From Fidelibacterota bacterium (GTDB lineage Bacteria; Fidelibacterota; UBA8477; JABMPR01), in NCBI GenBank assembly GCA_016845065.1, contig JAERTG010000100.1, positions 43,360 through 107,359 on the forward strand: 64,000 bases of DNA, read 5' to 3'. Numbering within the stretch: position 1 is the first letter of the stretch; each line of letters begins with the position of its first letter. Below the pieces are notes generated by a model. That model saw only the letters and a list, made by a program, of their open reading frames with translations. It was not told the origin of the DNA and searched no databases. Positions 11,080 through 19,912 of this stretch are shown here, piece by piece. The position numbers and the translations under genes are program-made.

Positions 11080-12005
11080 TAGATGTACAAAATGTTACCA
11101 AATCCTATGGGGCATTTGAAGCAGTAAAAGACGTATCCTTCACTGTGGAGCAAGGAGAAATCCTTGGCTTTCTTGGTCCTAATGGTGCTGGAAAGACCAC
11201 AATGATGAAAATGATCACCTGCTATATGCCTCCAACTGGGGGAAGGATATCTGTAGATGGACTTGATGTTCTCACAGATTCCATGGGTGTGAGAAAAAAA
11301 ATAGGGTACTTACCTGAATCAACACCTCTTTATGAGGAGATGGGTGTTCTGGATTATCTGAATTTTGTCGCCGATGTACGCAAAGTAAAAGGTGCAGACC
11401 GAACAAGAGCTATGGATCGTGTTATTTCGGTAACCGGTTTGACAAAAGTTATCCATAAGGATATCAACGAACTATCTAAGGGGTATCGTCAACGTGTGGG
11501 CTTTGCACAAGCTATCATTCATGACCCAGAAATCCTGGTGTTGGACGAACCTACGACCGGTTTGGATCCTAATCAAATTATTGAGATAAGAAACCTCATC
11601 CGTGAGCTAGGTGAGAGTAAGACCGTCATTTTTTCAACCCATATCATGCAGGAGGTCCAGGCAACAAGTGATCGGGTACTGATCATAGATCAAGGCAAGA
11701 TCGCCGCTCAGGGTACCGCCGAGGAGCTTAAAGCCAGTATCGCAGGGCAAATGCATCTTGATATGGTTCTGCGTAATGCTGATAAATCAAAATTCATTGA
11801 AGCTATCAAGAATATTGAACAAATACACCTTGAAGATATCAAACTTCAAAAGAATGGCGATATCGAAGCTGCGCTAAAGGTTGACGCTGGCACAGATCTC
11901 CGCGAACAGTTATTTGATCTCGCAGTTAGCAATCAATGGAAAATTCTTGAATCATCTCCATCTTCTTTCACACTTGAAGATGTATTTAGAAAATTGACCA
12001 ATTAA
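11076..12005 (+). CDS. ABC transporter ATP-binding protein, GldA-like
   Basis: 309 residues. Walker A GPNGAGKTT (about residues 34-42), Q-loop YLPESTPLY, signature LSKGYRQRVGFAQAI, Walker B ILVLDEPTTGLDPNQ and the switch histidine in STHIMQEV are all intact. A C-terminal extension of about 90 residues is typical of GldA/DrrA-type ATPases. It should energise the ABC-2 permease encoded 12 bases downstream. In Bacteroidetes the GldA-GldF-GldG set is linked to gliding, but the same triad occurs widely in non-gliders, so motility is not implied. GTG 11076 overlaps the upstream stop codon. Confidence 0.93.
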   Translation: MIDVQNVTKSYGAFEAVKDVSFTVEQGEILGFLGPNGAGKTTMMKMITCYMPPTGGRISVDGLDVLTDSMGVRKKIGYLPESTPLYEEMGVLDYLNFVADVRKVKGADRTRAMDRVISVTGLTKVIHKDINELSKGYRQRVGFAQAIIHDPEILVLDEPTTGLDPNQIIEIRNLIRELGESKTVIFSTHIMQEVQATSDRVLIIDQGKIAAQGTAEELKASIAGQMHLDMVLRNADKSKFIEAIKNIEQIHLEDIKLQKNGDIEAALKVDAGTDLREQLFDLAVSNQWKILESSPSSFTLEDVFRKLTN

Positions 12006-12017
12006 GGGGCCGTATTC

Positions 12018-12737
12018 ATGTCCGAAATTTTAGCTATATATAGAAAAGAGATGAAGACATATTTCAATTCACCTATTGCCTTCATCGTTATATCCTCATT
12101 CCTGGTTATCACCAACTGGCTTTTCTTTGATTATGGAGACTATCCATTTTTTGCCATCAATATTGCTGATATCCGAGGGATATTTGATTATGGAGCGATT
12201 GTTCTACTCTTTATTGCTCCGGCTGTATCCATGCGATTGATTTCTGAGGAAAAACACCAGGATACTCTCGAACTATTAGTTACCATGCCTATTACAGATA
12301 TGCAGATTATCATCGGAAAGTATTTATCTACCCTGGTGATTTTTGCAATTATCCTTGGAGGAACACTGATAGCACCCATATCCATCTCATTTGTAGGTGA
12401 CCTTGATTCTGGAATTGTGATAAGTAGCTATATTGGATTCTTCTTTCTTGGTGCTACCTATCTTGCAATGGGTCTTGCAGCTAGTAGTTTTACTCGCAAC
12501 CAGATCGTTGCCTACATTATTGGAATAGTTATTATCGCTGTATTTTTCCTGATGAATGGGATGGCAAATGGTTCTGGACTCATCGCAACCCTTTTTGAGA
12601 ACCTGAGTATTCGATTTCATTACCAGAACTTTTTTAGAGGTGTTCTGGATTCTCGGGATCTGCTATACTTCATTTCCCTCATCTCTGTTTCATTACTCAT
12701 AAGTAGTACGGCTCTCGAAAGCCGAAAGAATAAATAG
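12018..12737 (+). CDS. ABC-2 type permease, GldF-like
   Basis: 239 residues with about six transmembrane segments (for example PIAFIVISSFLVITNWLFF, GAIVLLFIAPAVSM, TLVIFAIILGGTLIAPISI, QIVAYIIGIVIIAVFFLM). The loop MRLISEEKHQDTLELLVTMPIT after the second segment is the classic ABC-2/GldF motif. It forms the membrane channel for the ATPase immediately upstream. The gene lies between the ATPase and the GldG-like gene with gaps of 12 and 13 bases. The substrate is unknown. Confidence 0.9.
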   Translation: MSEILAIYRKEMKTYFNSPIAFIVISSFLVITNWLFFDYGDYPFFAINIADIRGIFDYGAIVLLFIAPAVSMRLISEEKHQDTLELLVTMPITDMQIIIGKYLSTLVIFAIILGGTLIAPISISFVGDLDSGIVISSYIGFFFLGATYLAMGLAASSFTRNQIVAYIIGIVIIAVFFLMNGMANGSGLIATLFENLSIRFHYQNFFRGVLDSRDLLYFISLISVSLLISSTALESRKNK

Positions 12738-12750
12738 GGAGGAGCAGATT

Positions 12751-14337
12751 ATGAAATCAAATAATACCTGGTCCTTTACCCTTATAATTGTCGGTGTCAT
12801 CTTTGTTCTCAATCTGTTTGCCCAACAATTTTTTGTTCGCGTAGACCTGACGGAAAACCAACGCTATTCAATTAGCGATGTAACCCGTGATATTTTGGCT
12901 GGCATTGATGAACCAATTACCGTAAAAGTCTATTTCTCAGAAAATTTTCCCCGCCAGTTAATTTCTGTTAAGCAGTATGTCCTGGACATGCTAAACGAAT
13001 ATCGAGCCTATGCTGGATCCTCGTTGGAGTATGAATTTATACCTATTTCTGGTGAGAATCAGGAACTTGAGCAAGAAGCTATGTCATATGGTGTTCAACC
13101 TGTGCAAGCTAACATCACAGAAAGCGATGAGATCAAGGTTCAGAGGATATACCTGGGGATTGTTTTCCTCTACGGTGATCAGAAGGAAGTTATTCCATTT
13201 GCTCAGCAAATTGAACAACTCGAGTATGATATGACTGGTGCGATTAAAAAGCTAAGTCTTGGCAGTCTACCCAAAGTTGGGTGGTTGACAGGTCACGGTG
13301 AGCAGTCACTTGGTGAAGAGGGCGTTGCCAGAGCGACGGGTGAGATTCAAAAGAACTATGAATTAGTTGAAATCAACTTGAGTTCTGAGGATCAAATCCC
13401 ACAGGATATCAACACCGTCATTCTTGCTGGAGCTACGGCTGATTTTGATGATCTGGATTTGTACAAGCTGGATCAGTTCATCCTGAGAGGTGGTAGATTG
13501 GGAGTCTTTCTCAATAAGAAAATTATTGAGATGCAAAACCAGTACATGCCAGTTCAGGAAAATAGTAGTAATATCTTTTTCTTTCTGGAACACTTCGGCG
13601 TGAAGTGGGGCGATCAAATTCTGCTTGATAAGACCAATTATCAGGTTCAGGCTATGCAAAATCTCGGTTTCCTCCAGATCCCAGTTGCAATGGACTATCC
13701 CTTTGCACCACGAATTTCAAACTTAAATGAAGAGAACCCAATCGTTAATCGTTTGAATGAGCTGGGATTTTTCTTTGTGAATGAAATTTCTCAAGTGGGA
13801 GATACCACTATGGTATCATTCACACCGCTAATGCATACTTCTGAAATGACTGGTTTTGCCATGCCAGATCAGCGTACCAGATCCATCAATATCGCCGCTG
13901 GTCAACAAGTCCCTGATTATATGTATCGTGAAGGACCTAAAGTGGTCTCAGCCATTCTTGAAGGTGAACATACTTCATGGTTTGGAAGTGCAAGACCTGA
14001 TTCAATCGACTTTCCAGAGATGCACTTGGCCGAATCCATCACATCAACCGTAATGGCAACTTTGGGCAATGCCACTTTTACGTCTCAGCAGTTTATGGTC
14101 CCAGCGAGCCTGACCTTCCTTTTGAATACAGTTGATTGGTTACACGATCGAAACGGTTTGATATCTATTCGATCAAAGAATGTACAACCATCACAACTCG
14201 ATGAAATGTCTGGTGGTAAACGTCAGGCTCTGAAGTGGATAAATATCCTGCTGGCACCACTCCTAATTGTGATGTTTGGTGTGATCAGATGGTACATCCG
14301 GAATAAGGCGAAGAACTTAGCAGGAGTTGGATCATGA
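12751..14337 (+). CDS. GldG-like ABC auxiliary protein
   Basis: 528 residues. It has an N-terminal membrane anchor (FTLIIVGVIFVLNLFAQQFF), the conserved RVDLTENQRYSISDVTRDIL segment, the ITVKVYFSENFP and VGWLTGHGEQSL stretches of the GldG/Mla family (formerly DUF4350-like transport proteins), and a C-terminal transmembrane helix (ILLAPLLIVMFGVIRWYI). The bulk is extracytoplasmic. In known clusters such proteins accompany GldA and GldF. The 3' end overlaps the DUF4340 gene by 4 bases (ATGA). GGGAGGAGC provides a strong ribosome site upstream of ATG 12751. Confidence 0.88.
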   Translation: MKSNNTWSFTLIIVGVIFVLNLFAQQFFVRVDLTENQRYSISDVTRDILAGIDEPITVKVYFSENFPRQLISVKQYVLDMLNEYRAYAGSSLEYEFIPISGENQELEQEAMSYGVQPVQANITESDEIKVQRIYLGIVFLYGDQKEVIPFAQQIEQLEYDMTGAIKKLSLGSLPKVGWLTGHGEQSLGEEGVARATGEIQKNYELVEINLSSEDQIPQDINTVILAGATADFDDLDLYKLDQFILRGGRLGVFLNKKIIEMQNQYMPVQENSSNIFFFLEHFGVKWGDQILLDKTNYQVQAMQNLGFLQIPVAMDYPFAPRISNLNEENPIVNRLNELGFFFVNEISQVGDTTMVSFTPLMHTSEMTGFAMPDQRTRSINIAAGQQVPDYMYREGPKVVSAILEGEHTSWFGSARPDSIDFPEMHLAESITSTVMATLGNATFTSQQFMVPASLTFLLNTVDWLHDRNGLISIRSKNVQPSQLDEMSGGKRQALKWINILLAPLLIVMFGVIRWYIRNKAKNLAGVGS

Positions 14338-15239
14338 AAAATAATCAAACTATTCTGGCTGCCGGTATTCTTGGACTATTGGCATTACTCTATTATTTAA
14401 CCCAGACAGGTTCAGTAGATACTAAAAGTATAGATTCAGATCTCTTTGAATTTGATAAGAGCGATGTTGCAGCAGTTAGTCTGTTCAGTAATGGATCAAT
14501 CATAGAATTCGCTAAAGATGAATCGGGATGGCGTCTTGAGGGCTACCCTGTTGATACAGTTAGAATGAATCAGCTGCTGAATGTCTTTTCTGACTTAAGT
14601 ATTGACCGCATGATTACAATGAATCCCGATAAGCATCGAAAATACGAAGTAACAGATCAAGGTAGCAGATTCCGCGCAAGTGATGGTGGAGAAAAAGACT
14701 TGTTGCAATTGATAATTGGCAAACAAGGTGCGAACTATCAGGAAACATTTGTGAGAGCTGAATCCGAGAATGAAGTATATGCGGTAAAAAGTAATCTAAG
14801 TCAGTATAAGAGTAAAACTGTGAAGGATTTTTGGGATCGCTCCATCACTCAATTTGATATTAATCAGCTAAATCAGCTGACCTTCAATGGAGAATTGAAT
14901 TACCGTCTTCATCGTGAAGGTCCGGTATGGTCATACGATGGGGAGCAGGTCGATTTTGAGAAGGTGGTAAATATGATACGCCCCCTGGAAAATATGAAGG
15001 CCAGCAATTTTGCTGATGAAATCCTCGCAGAAAATACATTTTATCAAAGTTTGAGTCTTGGATTCGAGGATGGCGGTTCACTTGAACTCACTTTTTATCT
15101 AAAAGATGAAAACGGAGCACTGCTGCTGGTGACTGCAAGTGATAATGATAAGATATTTGAATATTCCAAATCAGGATTGAATCGTTTTAAAAAGGAAATA
15201 GCAGAATTACTACCTGATCCCTCACCAACTTCATCGTAG
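14334..15239 (+). CDS. DUF4340 domain protein
   Basis: 301 residues with an N-terminal membrane helix (ILAAGILGLLALLYYLTQ) and an extracytoplasmic domain of repeated beta units. FEFDKSDVAAVSLFSNGSIIEFAKDESGWRL and the LLQLIIGKQGANYQETFVRA region are typical of DUF4340, which regularly sits beside GldG-like transport genes. Position and 4-base overlap with the upstream gene indicate it is the last member of the operon. Its function is unknown; a periplasmic partner of the ABC complex is the simplest inference. A strong terminator follows 18 bases later. Confidence 0.86.
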   Translation: MKNNQTILAAGILGLLALLYYLTQTGSVDTKSIDSDLFEFDKSDVAAVSLFSNGSIIEFAKDESGWRLEGYPVDTVRMNQLLNVFSDLSIDRMITMNPDKHRKYEVTDQGSRFRASDGGEKDLLQLIIGKQGANYQETFVRAESENEVYAVKSNLSQYKSKTVKDFWDRSITQFDINQLNQLTFNGELNYRLHREGPVWSYDGEQVDFEKVVNMIRPLENMKASNFADEILAENTFYQSLSLGFEDGGSLELTFYLKDENGALLLVTASDNDKIFEYSKSGLNRFKKEIAELLPDPSPTSS

Positions 15240-15256
15240 CTTTGGTAATTGCCAAA

Positions 15257-15290
15257 ATAAAAGAGGACAGCTTAAACTGTCCTCTTTTAT
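15257..15290. terminator. Bidirectional intrinsic terminator
   Basis: A perfect 14-base inverted repeat (ATAAAAGAGGACAG against its complement) encloses a 6-base loop. A-rich left and T-rich right flanks allow it to stop both the plus-strand operon ending at 15239 and the convergent minus-strand gene ending at 15309. Confidence 0.92.
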
Positions 15291-15308
15291 TTAATATAAT
15301 TGAATAAA

Positions 15309-16949
15309 CTATTCCCAGCTGATCCTAAATAAATGCGCTAAATCTTCGGCCATAAAATCTGGGAACAACCCGTTTACTGATGGGTTACTCCATCCGGTCA
15401 GCCAATCATTGTAAGATGAAGCTGTCCACAGAATTTCTGGAGCTGTGTATGAAGATGTACGTTCCAGATAGTCAATCGCAATATCACCATCAATGGTAAG
15501 CGCTGTACCTGTGGAAATGACTCCACTCCATTGGAATGAGATTTCAGGGAACTGATGTAGCTCATCTGAATAGTCTCCAATTGTTGTGAGAAATTCTGCC
15601 CATAGATCCCAGATGGCAGTAGGCAAATCATTCTGGTTTGCAGTCAGCAAATTAAATGTTAAGAAACCCAGTGAAACCGTTGCAGTTGTATCACTGTTGC
15701 TCTCACTATATTGAATGTTAACAGAAATAGGAGTATTGCTTAACCCTGCCAATGTTACTTCAGATTCTTCGAATGTAATATGCTCAGACAATGTCTCTTG
15801 GCTGTAATTATAGGCAGTGGTTGTACTCATGGTATAGAGTGGTAACAAGGATTTTAAATCGACTACAGGATTGAGATAGTATTGAGAAATATCTATGGAA
15901 GCACTACCCTCAAGAGTGAACGCTCCTCTTTCATTGCTAAATGCGTATTCAACAGATGTCACCGCTGAAAGTGTGTTTTCGAGTGCATCTAGACTTGTCT
16001 GTATTTGAGATGATTCCGATTGACTGAATTCAACGAATAAATGACTTAGTTGGGTTGCTTCGCCATTCACCAATGCAAGGACGTCCTCGGCTCGCTCAAG
16101 TGATGCCAGAGCCGATGCATGAGCTTCGCTTAGCAGAGTTGCACCATCGCTGTTTAATGCAGCAAATGCTGACCCCTGTGATAATCCAGAGATGATCCCA
16201 GATGGATCTGTAGTATCCAGCTGATAATTATATGCAGCAAGGCTCTTTAACAGTCCTTGAATGCCGAACAGTGAGGATTCCATTGCAGTGATATCAGTCA
16301 TATCAATATGAATATCAGTACCGAGGGTAAAAAGGAATGCTGGATCATTATCGATTGAATCCAGGGCAGCAAGACCTGCTTCTACCATAGGGATATAATT
16401 GTCAGTCACACGTGCCTGGAAATCATTAAAATCATCGAGTCTGGTAAATTCTAGACGAGCAAAAGCCAGTGGTGTTTCAAAAAATGTAGCGATCATTCCC
16501 CTGGTTCTAGAAACAGATAAGGGCAGTCCAAAACCATAGCCAACAGGATTTGATGGAAGTCCCATCTCACCAAAAGGCGCATAAACTTCTACCGTTGGGC
16601 CAAAGATATCATCCGTTATCGTATTTTGTGATAATATGAGTAGACTGGTTAATCCGAGACCAAAGTGAGCATCCTTATTACGCCAATCTAGTTCAGATGC
16701 TTCAGCATAGAACCCGTTTGGTTCGTTAAAATCGATACCATTAAGGATGGACTGAGCTGAATCTGGACCTACAGCCAACAATTCTCCCAGAAGGGGTAAT
16801 AGAGCCGCATTTGCATCGGTAACCAAAACGGTAGCTGCAGCAGAGTCCTCAGGGGATACCTCGTTGTCATTGTTGATATCTTCGCAATTGGTAAAGAATA
16901 AGATCGTTCCACAAATTATTAATGCGAGTCTAAGAATAGTTCTTTTCAT
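15309..16949 (-). CDS. Large predicted lipoprotein, unknown family
   Basis: I do not recognise this 546-residue protein. It begins with a lipoprotein signal (LRLALIICGTILFFTNC, acylated Cys about residue 22) followed by an acidic DINNDNEVSPED segment that resembles a calcium-binding loop. The remainder mixes helical stretches near residues 40-110 (LLPLLGELLAVG, FGLGLTSLLILSQ) with a beta-rich C-terminal half containing many Thr/Ser. No catalytic motif was seen. AAGGGGAAC precedes ATG 16949. It stands as a single-gene unit between the bidirectional terminator and a palindrome at 17027-17046. It is probably anchored in the outer membrane; role unknown. Confidence 0.72.
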   Translation of the reverse strand: MKRTILRLALIICGTILFFTNCEDINNDNEVSPEDSAAATVLVTDANAALLPLLGELLAVGPDSAQSILNGIDFNEPNGFYAEASELDWRNKDAHFGLGLTSLLILSQNTITDDIFGPTVEVYAPFGEMGLPSNPVGYGFGLPLSVSRTRGMIATFFETPLAFARLEFTRLDDFNDFQARVTDNYIPMVEAGLAALDSIDNDPAFLFTLGTDIHIDMTDITAMESSLFGIQGLLKSLAAYNYQLDTTDPSGIISGLSQGSAFAALNSDGATLLSEAHASALASLERAEDVLALVNGEATQLSHLFVEFSQSESSQIQTSLDALENTLSAVTSVEYAFSNERGAFTLEGSASIDISQYYLNPVVDLKSLLPLYTMSTTTAYNYSQETLSEHITFEESEVTLAGLSNTPISVNIQYSESNSDTTATVSLGFLTFNLLTANQNDLPTAIWDLWAEFLTTIGDYSDELHQFPEISFQWSGVISTGTALTIDGDIAIDYLERTSSYTAPEILWTASSYNDWLTGWSNPSVNGLFPDFMAEDLAHLFRISWE

Positions 16950-17026
16950 TTCGTTCCCCTTCCGAGGTTAATGGTATTTACATCGTGAAGATAATTTCTT
17001 ACACGCTATTGCAAATTGAGCCTGAA

Positions 17027-17046
17027 CACATGCTCTCAAGCATGTG
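17027..17046. repeat. Perfect inverted repeat between two minus-strand genes
   Basis: CACATGCT and AGCATGTG form a perfect 8-base inverted repeat around a 4-base spacer. It lies 52 bases after the SDR stop and 78 bases before the lipoprotein start. No T-tract follows on the minus strand, so it could be an operator for the lipoprotein gene as easily as a weak terminator. Confidence 0.5.
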
Positions 17047-17097
17047 ATATACATTCTTTTTCATGACCCAACAACCTGTATAGATGGATATATCATC

Positions 17098-17877
17098 TTA
17101 TTCAGTATGCCTATGGACTACCGTAGCAGATGCTTGTTGAGTCGGAAAAATAATCATATCAGCAATCTGGACATGAGCAGGCCTGGAGGCTGCAAACAAC
17201 ACTGCTTCGGCAATATCTTCAGCAACGAGTGCTTCTAGTCCTTCATAAACAGCTTCCGCCTTCCTGGCATCACCTTTAAATCTCACCAGACTAAACTCGG
17301 TATCCACAAGACCGGGAGAAATGGCTGTTACCCGAAGCGGGGTAGTGACAATATCCATTCTGAGACTCTTTGTGAGGGCATCCACAGCGTGTTTACTGGC
17401 ACAGTATACACTTCCACCCGGATAAGCCTCATGGCCTGCGATGGATGAGATATTAATAACATGTCCTTCTTTCCTCGCAACCATGCCTGGCACAACCTCT
17501 CTAATCACATTCAGTACGCCCTTCACATTGGTGTCTAACATGATATCCACATCTGGTTCGGGTGTTTCATGGGCTTTTTCTACACCAAGCACTAGTCCTG
17601 CATTGTTCAAAAGGACATCGATTTGCTTGAAGTCTTGAGGCAACGATGTGATTAGGTTCTTCACTGCTGAATTATCTCTCACATCAAGCGCTTTATAAAG
17701 AATCTCTATATTGTGTTTATTCTGGAGGTCTGCTGCTAATTGGCTGAGTTTCTCTTCGCGCCTTGCAGTTAAAACTAGATTACAGCCTTGTTGGGCAAAC
17801 AGGTGTGCACAAGCTTCACCAATTCCGGCACTGGCACCAGTGATTAATATAGTTTTACTCATTAGATGATTTATCAC
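17098..17877 (-). CDS. Short-chain dehydrogenase/reductase (SDR)
   Basis: 259 residues of the classical SDR fold: the Rossmann motif TGASAGIGEA (about residues 14-23), LLNNAGLVLG, the catalytic serine in ISSIAGHEAYPGG and the YCASK active-site Tyr/Lys pair (about 158-162), then ISPGLVDTEF. This resembles the YdfG-type NADP-dependent 3-hydroxy acid/serine dehydrogenase group; the substrate cannot be read from the sequence. GTG 17877 overlaps the symporter stop (GTGA) and has an AAGGAAG ribosome site; ATG five codons later is the alternative start. Cytoplasmic. Confidence 0.93.
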   Translation of the reverse strand: MINHLMSKTILITGASAGIGEACAHLFAQQGCNLVLTARREEKLSQLAADLQNKHNIEILYKALDVRDNSAVKNLITSLPQDFKQIDVLLNNAGLVLGVEKAHETPEPDVDIMLDTNVKGVLNVIREVVPGMVARKEGHVINISSIAGHEAYPGGSVYCASKHAVDALTKSLRMDIVTTPLRVTAISPGLVDTEFSLVRFKGDARKAEAVYEGLEALVAEDIAEAVLFAASRPAHVQIADMIIFPTQQASATVVHRHTE

Positions 17878-19253
17878 TGACTTGCTTCCTTATGTGTGCT
17901 TCTAAATAGAATCAAAATGAGTAAACTACAAAACAACCCGGGATAGAATGGTTCAAGCCCCCAAAAGTAACTCCATTCATCTATCTTTCCAAAAAGGAAC
18001 CATAGAAATGAAACCAGTGGGGGTATGGTTAAATTCAGGAGAACTGCGCGTCGAGGAAGGGGCTTCCTGAAAATGCTGAATAATGTAGGGATGAGCAGTG
18101 CCGGTATGCAAATGGTTCCAAATGTATACCACAGATCTATGACCGAAGGAATCCAAATTGCCATGAAAATCCCAACAGTGATTACAAAGATCATACTCGC
18201 TTTTATGAGAAATCTGGTAGAATACCTTTTAAGTGCTGGCATGGTGAAAAGAATATCTTTCCCTAAAGTGATCCCCGATACGAGAGTATTGCTATCTAGA
18301 GTAGACATAACGGTTGCCATAATCCCTATGTAAAACAACCCTTGAAGACCGATTGGAAGTATTGCATGGCCTAATACCAGGAACGCTTGTGAGGGGATAG
18401 TATCTGGAGGTAAATATGAGAAGGCATAAAGACCTGTGAGGGTAGTCATCATATCAAAAATAAACCAAAATAAAACCGCCCACAGAATACCGCGTTTGGC
18501 TACACCTTGCGTTGTTGTTGCATAAACTCGCTGATGAAACCCAGGATCAACCATGGTCCAGGAACCAATAAAGAACCATACGATTATATAAGCAAAACTT
18601 TGCCCGCCAGTTATTGATGTATGTGAATCGGGCATTGAAGACCATAGCTCCCAGGGAGTCATGTAGGACCCACTAAGAAAAACCAAGATGAGTAAAAACC
18701 CAACAAACATGAGAATAAATTGTAGTTTGTCAGTTTTAATTACTGAGGAAAAACCACCATTAAGTATGTAAATCAGTGAGAATAGTGCTCCCAGGATTAT
18801 GGCAATAATCAGATTTATCCCCAGGAAATAATTGAGGATTAATCCTAAGGTTAAAATGTAAGGAGCGGGGTTTGCTAATAACAGTACCCATACGGAAGCA
18901 AGCCTACCAGCATTTTTTCCGTAGTCAGATACCAGGATCTCCGGAAGTGAATTAACTTTCAAGGCACGCGCTTTTTTCGCTACGAATAATGCAAATGCAA
19001 TTCCGAACACATAGTAGGGAAGTCCAAAAACTACCCAATTAGAAATTCCGTAACTGGTACTATATTCGCTGACCCCAAGAATGCCACCGTACCAGGTAGA
19101 TACCAGAGTCATCACAAAGGCTGGCAATGTGAGTTTTCTCCCCATAAGCATGTATTCAGATGCTGAGGACGTACGATTGTTGTAGACTCCAAGGAATAAA
19201 ACAGCAAGGAAGTAGCTTAAAATAAGGGCAATATCAACTAGATGTAGATTCAT
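17874..19253 (-). CDS. Sodium:solute symporter family protein
   Basis: 459 residues, a polytopic membrane protein with about 12-13 predicted helices. It has the SSS family hallmarks near the N-terminus (ASEYMLMGRKLTLPAFVMTLVSTWYGGILGVSEY) and the IGIMATVMSTLDSNTLVSG stretch around residues 305-325. It would take up an unidentified solute with sodium across the inner membrane. The gene follows thiamine pyrophosphokinase by 16 bases and overlaps the SDR gene by 4 bases. A vitamin or precursor substrate is conceivable from the neighbour but unsupported by any motif. Confidence 0.9.
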   Translation of the reverse strand: MNLHLVDIALILSYFLAVLFLGVYNNRTSSASEYMLMGRKLTLPAFVMTLVSTWYGGILGVSEYSTSYGISNWVVFGLPYYVFGIAFALFVAKKARALKVNSLPEILVSDYGKNAGRLASVWVLLLANPAPYILTLGLILNYFLGINLIIAIILGALFSLIYILNGGFSSVIKTDKLQFILMFVGFLLILVFLSGSYMTPWELWSSMPDSHTSITGGQSFAYIIVWFFIGSWTMVDPGFHQRVYATTTQGVAKRGILWAVLFWFIFDMMTTLTGLYAFSYLPPDTIPSQAFLVLGHAILPIGLQGLFYIGIMATVMSTLDSNTLVSGITLGKDILFTMPALKRYSTRFLIKASMIFVITVGIFMAIWIPSVIDLWYTFGTICIPALLIPTLFSIFRKPLPRRAVLLNLTIPPLVSFLWFLFGKIDEWSYFWGLEPFYPGLFCSLLILILFRSTHKEASQ

Positions 19254-19269
19254 AAGTATATCTTGTTAC

Positions 19270-19908
19270 TCACTGATACACAGCTACATATGCACACCCA
19301 GAATCAAGCATGAACGAAAGGTCGGTCTTATTTATAAGATTGCTCTGACTGAATTGCCCGAGGGAGTGATTATACCAATCGATTTCCCACTTGAGACCTT
19401 TGGATTTTAGACCTTTATATTCAGTAATTGGTAGAATACTGAGTGTAGTACCCTTACTGACCCGCAGGTCGAAATCACAATGCACAGTAATTCTTTGGAT
19501 AAGTTCAATGGAGAATTCTTCATCCTCTAACATCTCATTCTTGAAAATGATGGCAATTTCAGGATCAATTGAGGCACATATTTTAAGGTTATGTAGTGTA
19601 TGATCAACACGGTCACCCCTAGCACCCAGAAATACCAGTGACCTTATAGGATGTGATTCAACTGCGTATTTTAAGGTCTTCTCAAGATCGGTTCTGTCTT
19701 GATCGACTAGCGGAATTGCTGAAACAGGACTGCTGTTGTTCATATTTACTGAATCCATATCACCGAGAACCAGGTCTGGTTCTAGAGCATGTTCTTTGAA
19801 CACATTGAACCCACCATCTACGGCAAGTACCAGGTCGGCTGCCTTCATTTCAGTTTTAAGGAGAGTTTTACTGGGAGGATTTCCAGCTAGTACAATTAAA
19901 GCATTCAT
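19270..19908 (-). CDS. thiN: Thiamine pyrophosphokinase
   Basis: About 212 residues from the chosen ATG at 19908. It contains LAVDGGFNVFKEH, the GDMDS motif, DQDRTDLEKTL and GARGDRVDHTLHNL, which together form the nucleotide/Mg and thiamine sites of thiamine pyrophosphokinase (thiamine + ATP to TPP + AMP). The C-terminal beta domain (LSILPITEYKGLKSKGLKW, then the SQSNLI equivalent of S.SN) is also present. A longer frame begins at 19938 but would overlap the upstream kinase gene by 26 bases and lacks a ribosome site. TPP made here would feed enzymes such as Dxs, encoded later in the window. Confidence 0.93.
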   Translation of the reverse strand: MNALIVLAGNPPSKTLLKTEMKAADLVLAVDGGFNVFKEHALEPDLVLGDMDSVNMNNSSPVSAIPLVDQDRTDLEKTLKYAVESHPIRSLVFLGARGDRVDHTLHNLKICASIDPEIAIIFKNEMLEDEEFSIELIQRITVHCDFDLRVSKGTTLSILPITEYKGLKSKGLKWEIDWYNHSLGQFSQSNLINKTDLSFMLDSGCAYVAVYQ

Positions 19909-19912
19909 CTGA

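Noticed and set aside
11076..14337. Gliding motility locus
   Set aside because: The GldA/F/G-like triad alone occurs in many non-gliding bacteria; no other gliding genes are present in the window.
17027..17046. Perfect palindrome as a definite terminator
   Set aside because: No T-tract follows on the minus strand, so it is listed only as an inverted repeat of uncertain role.
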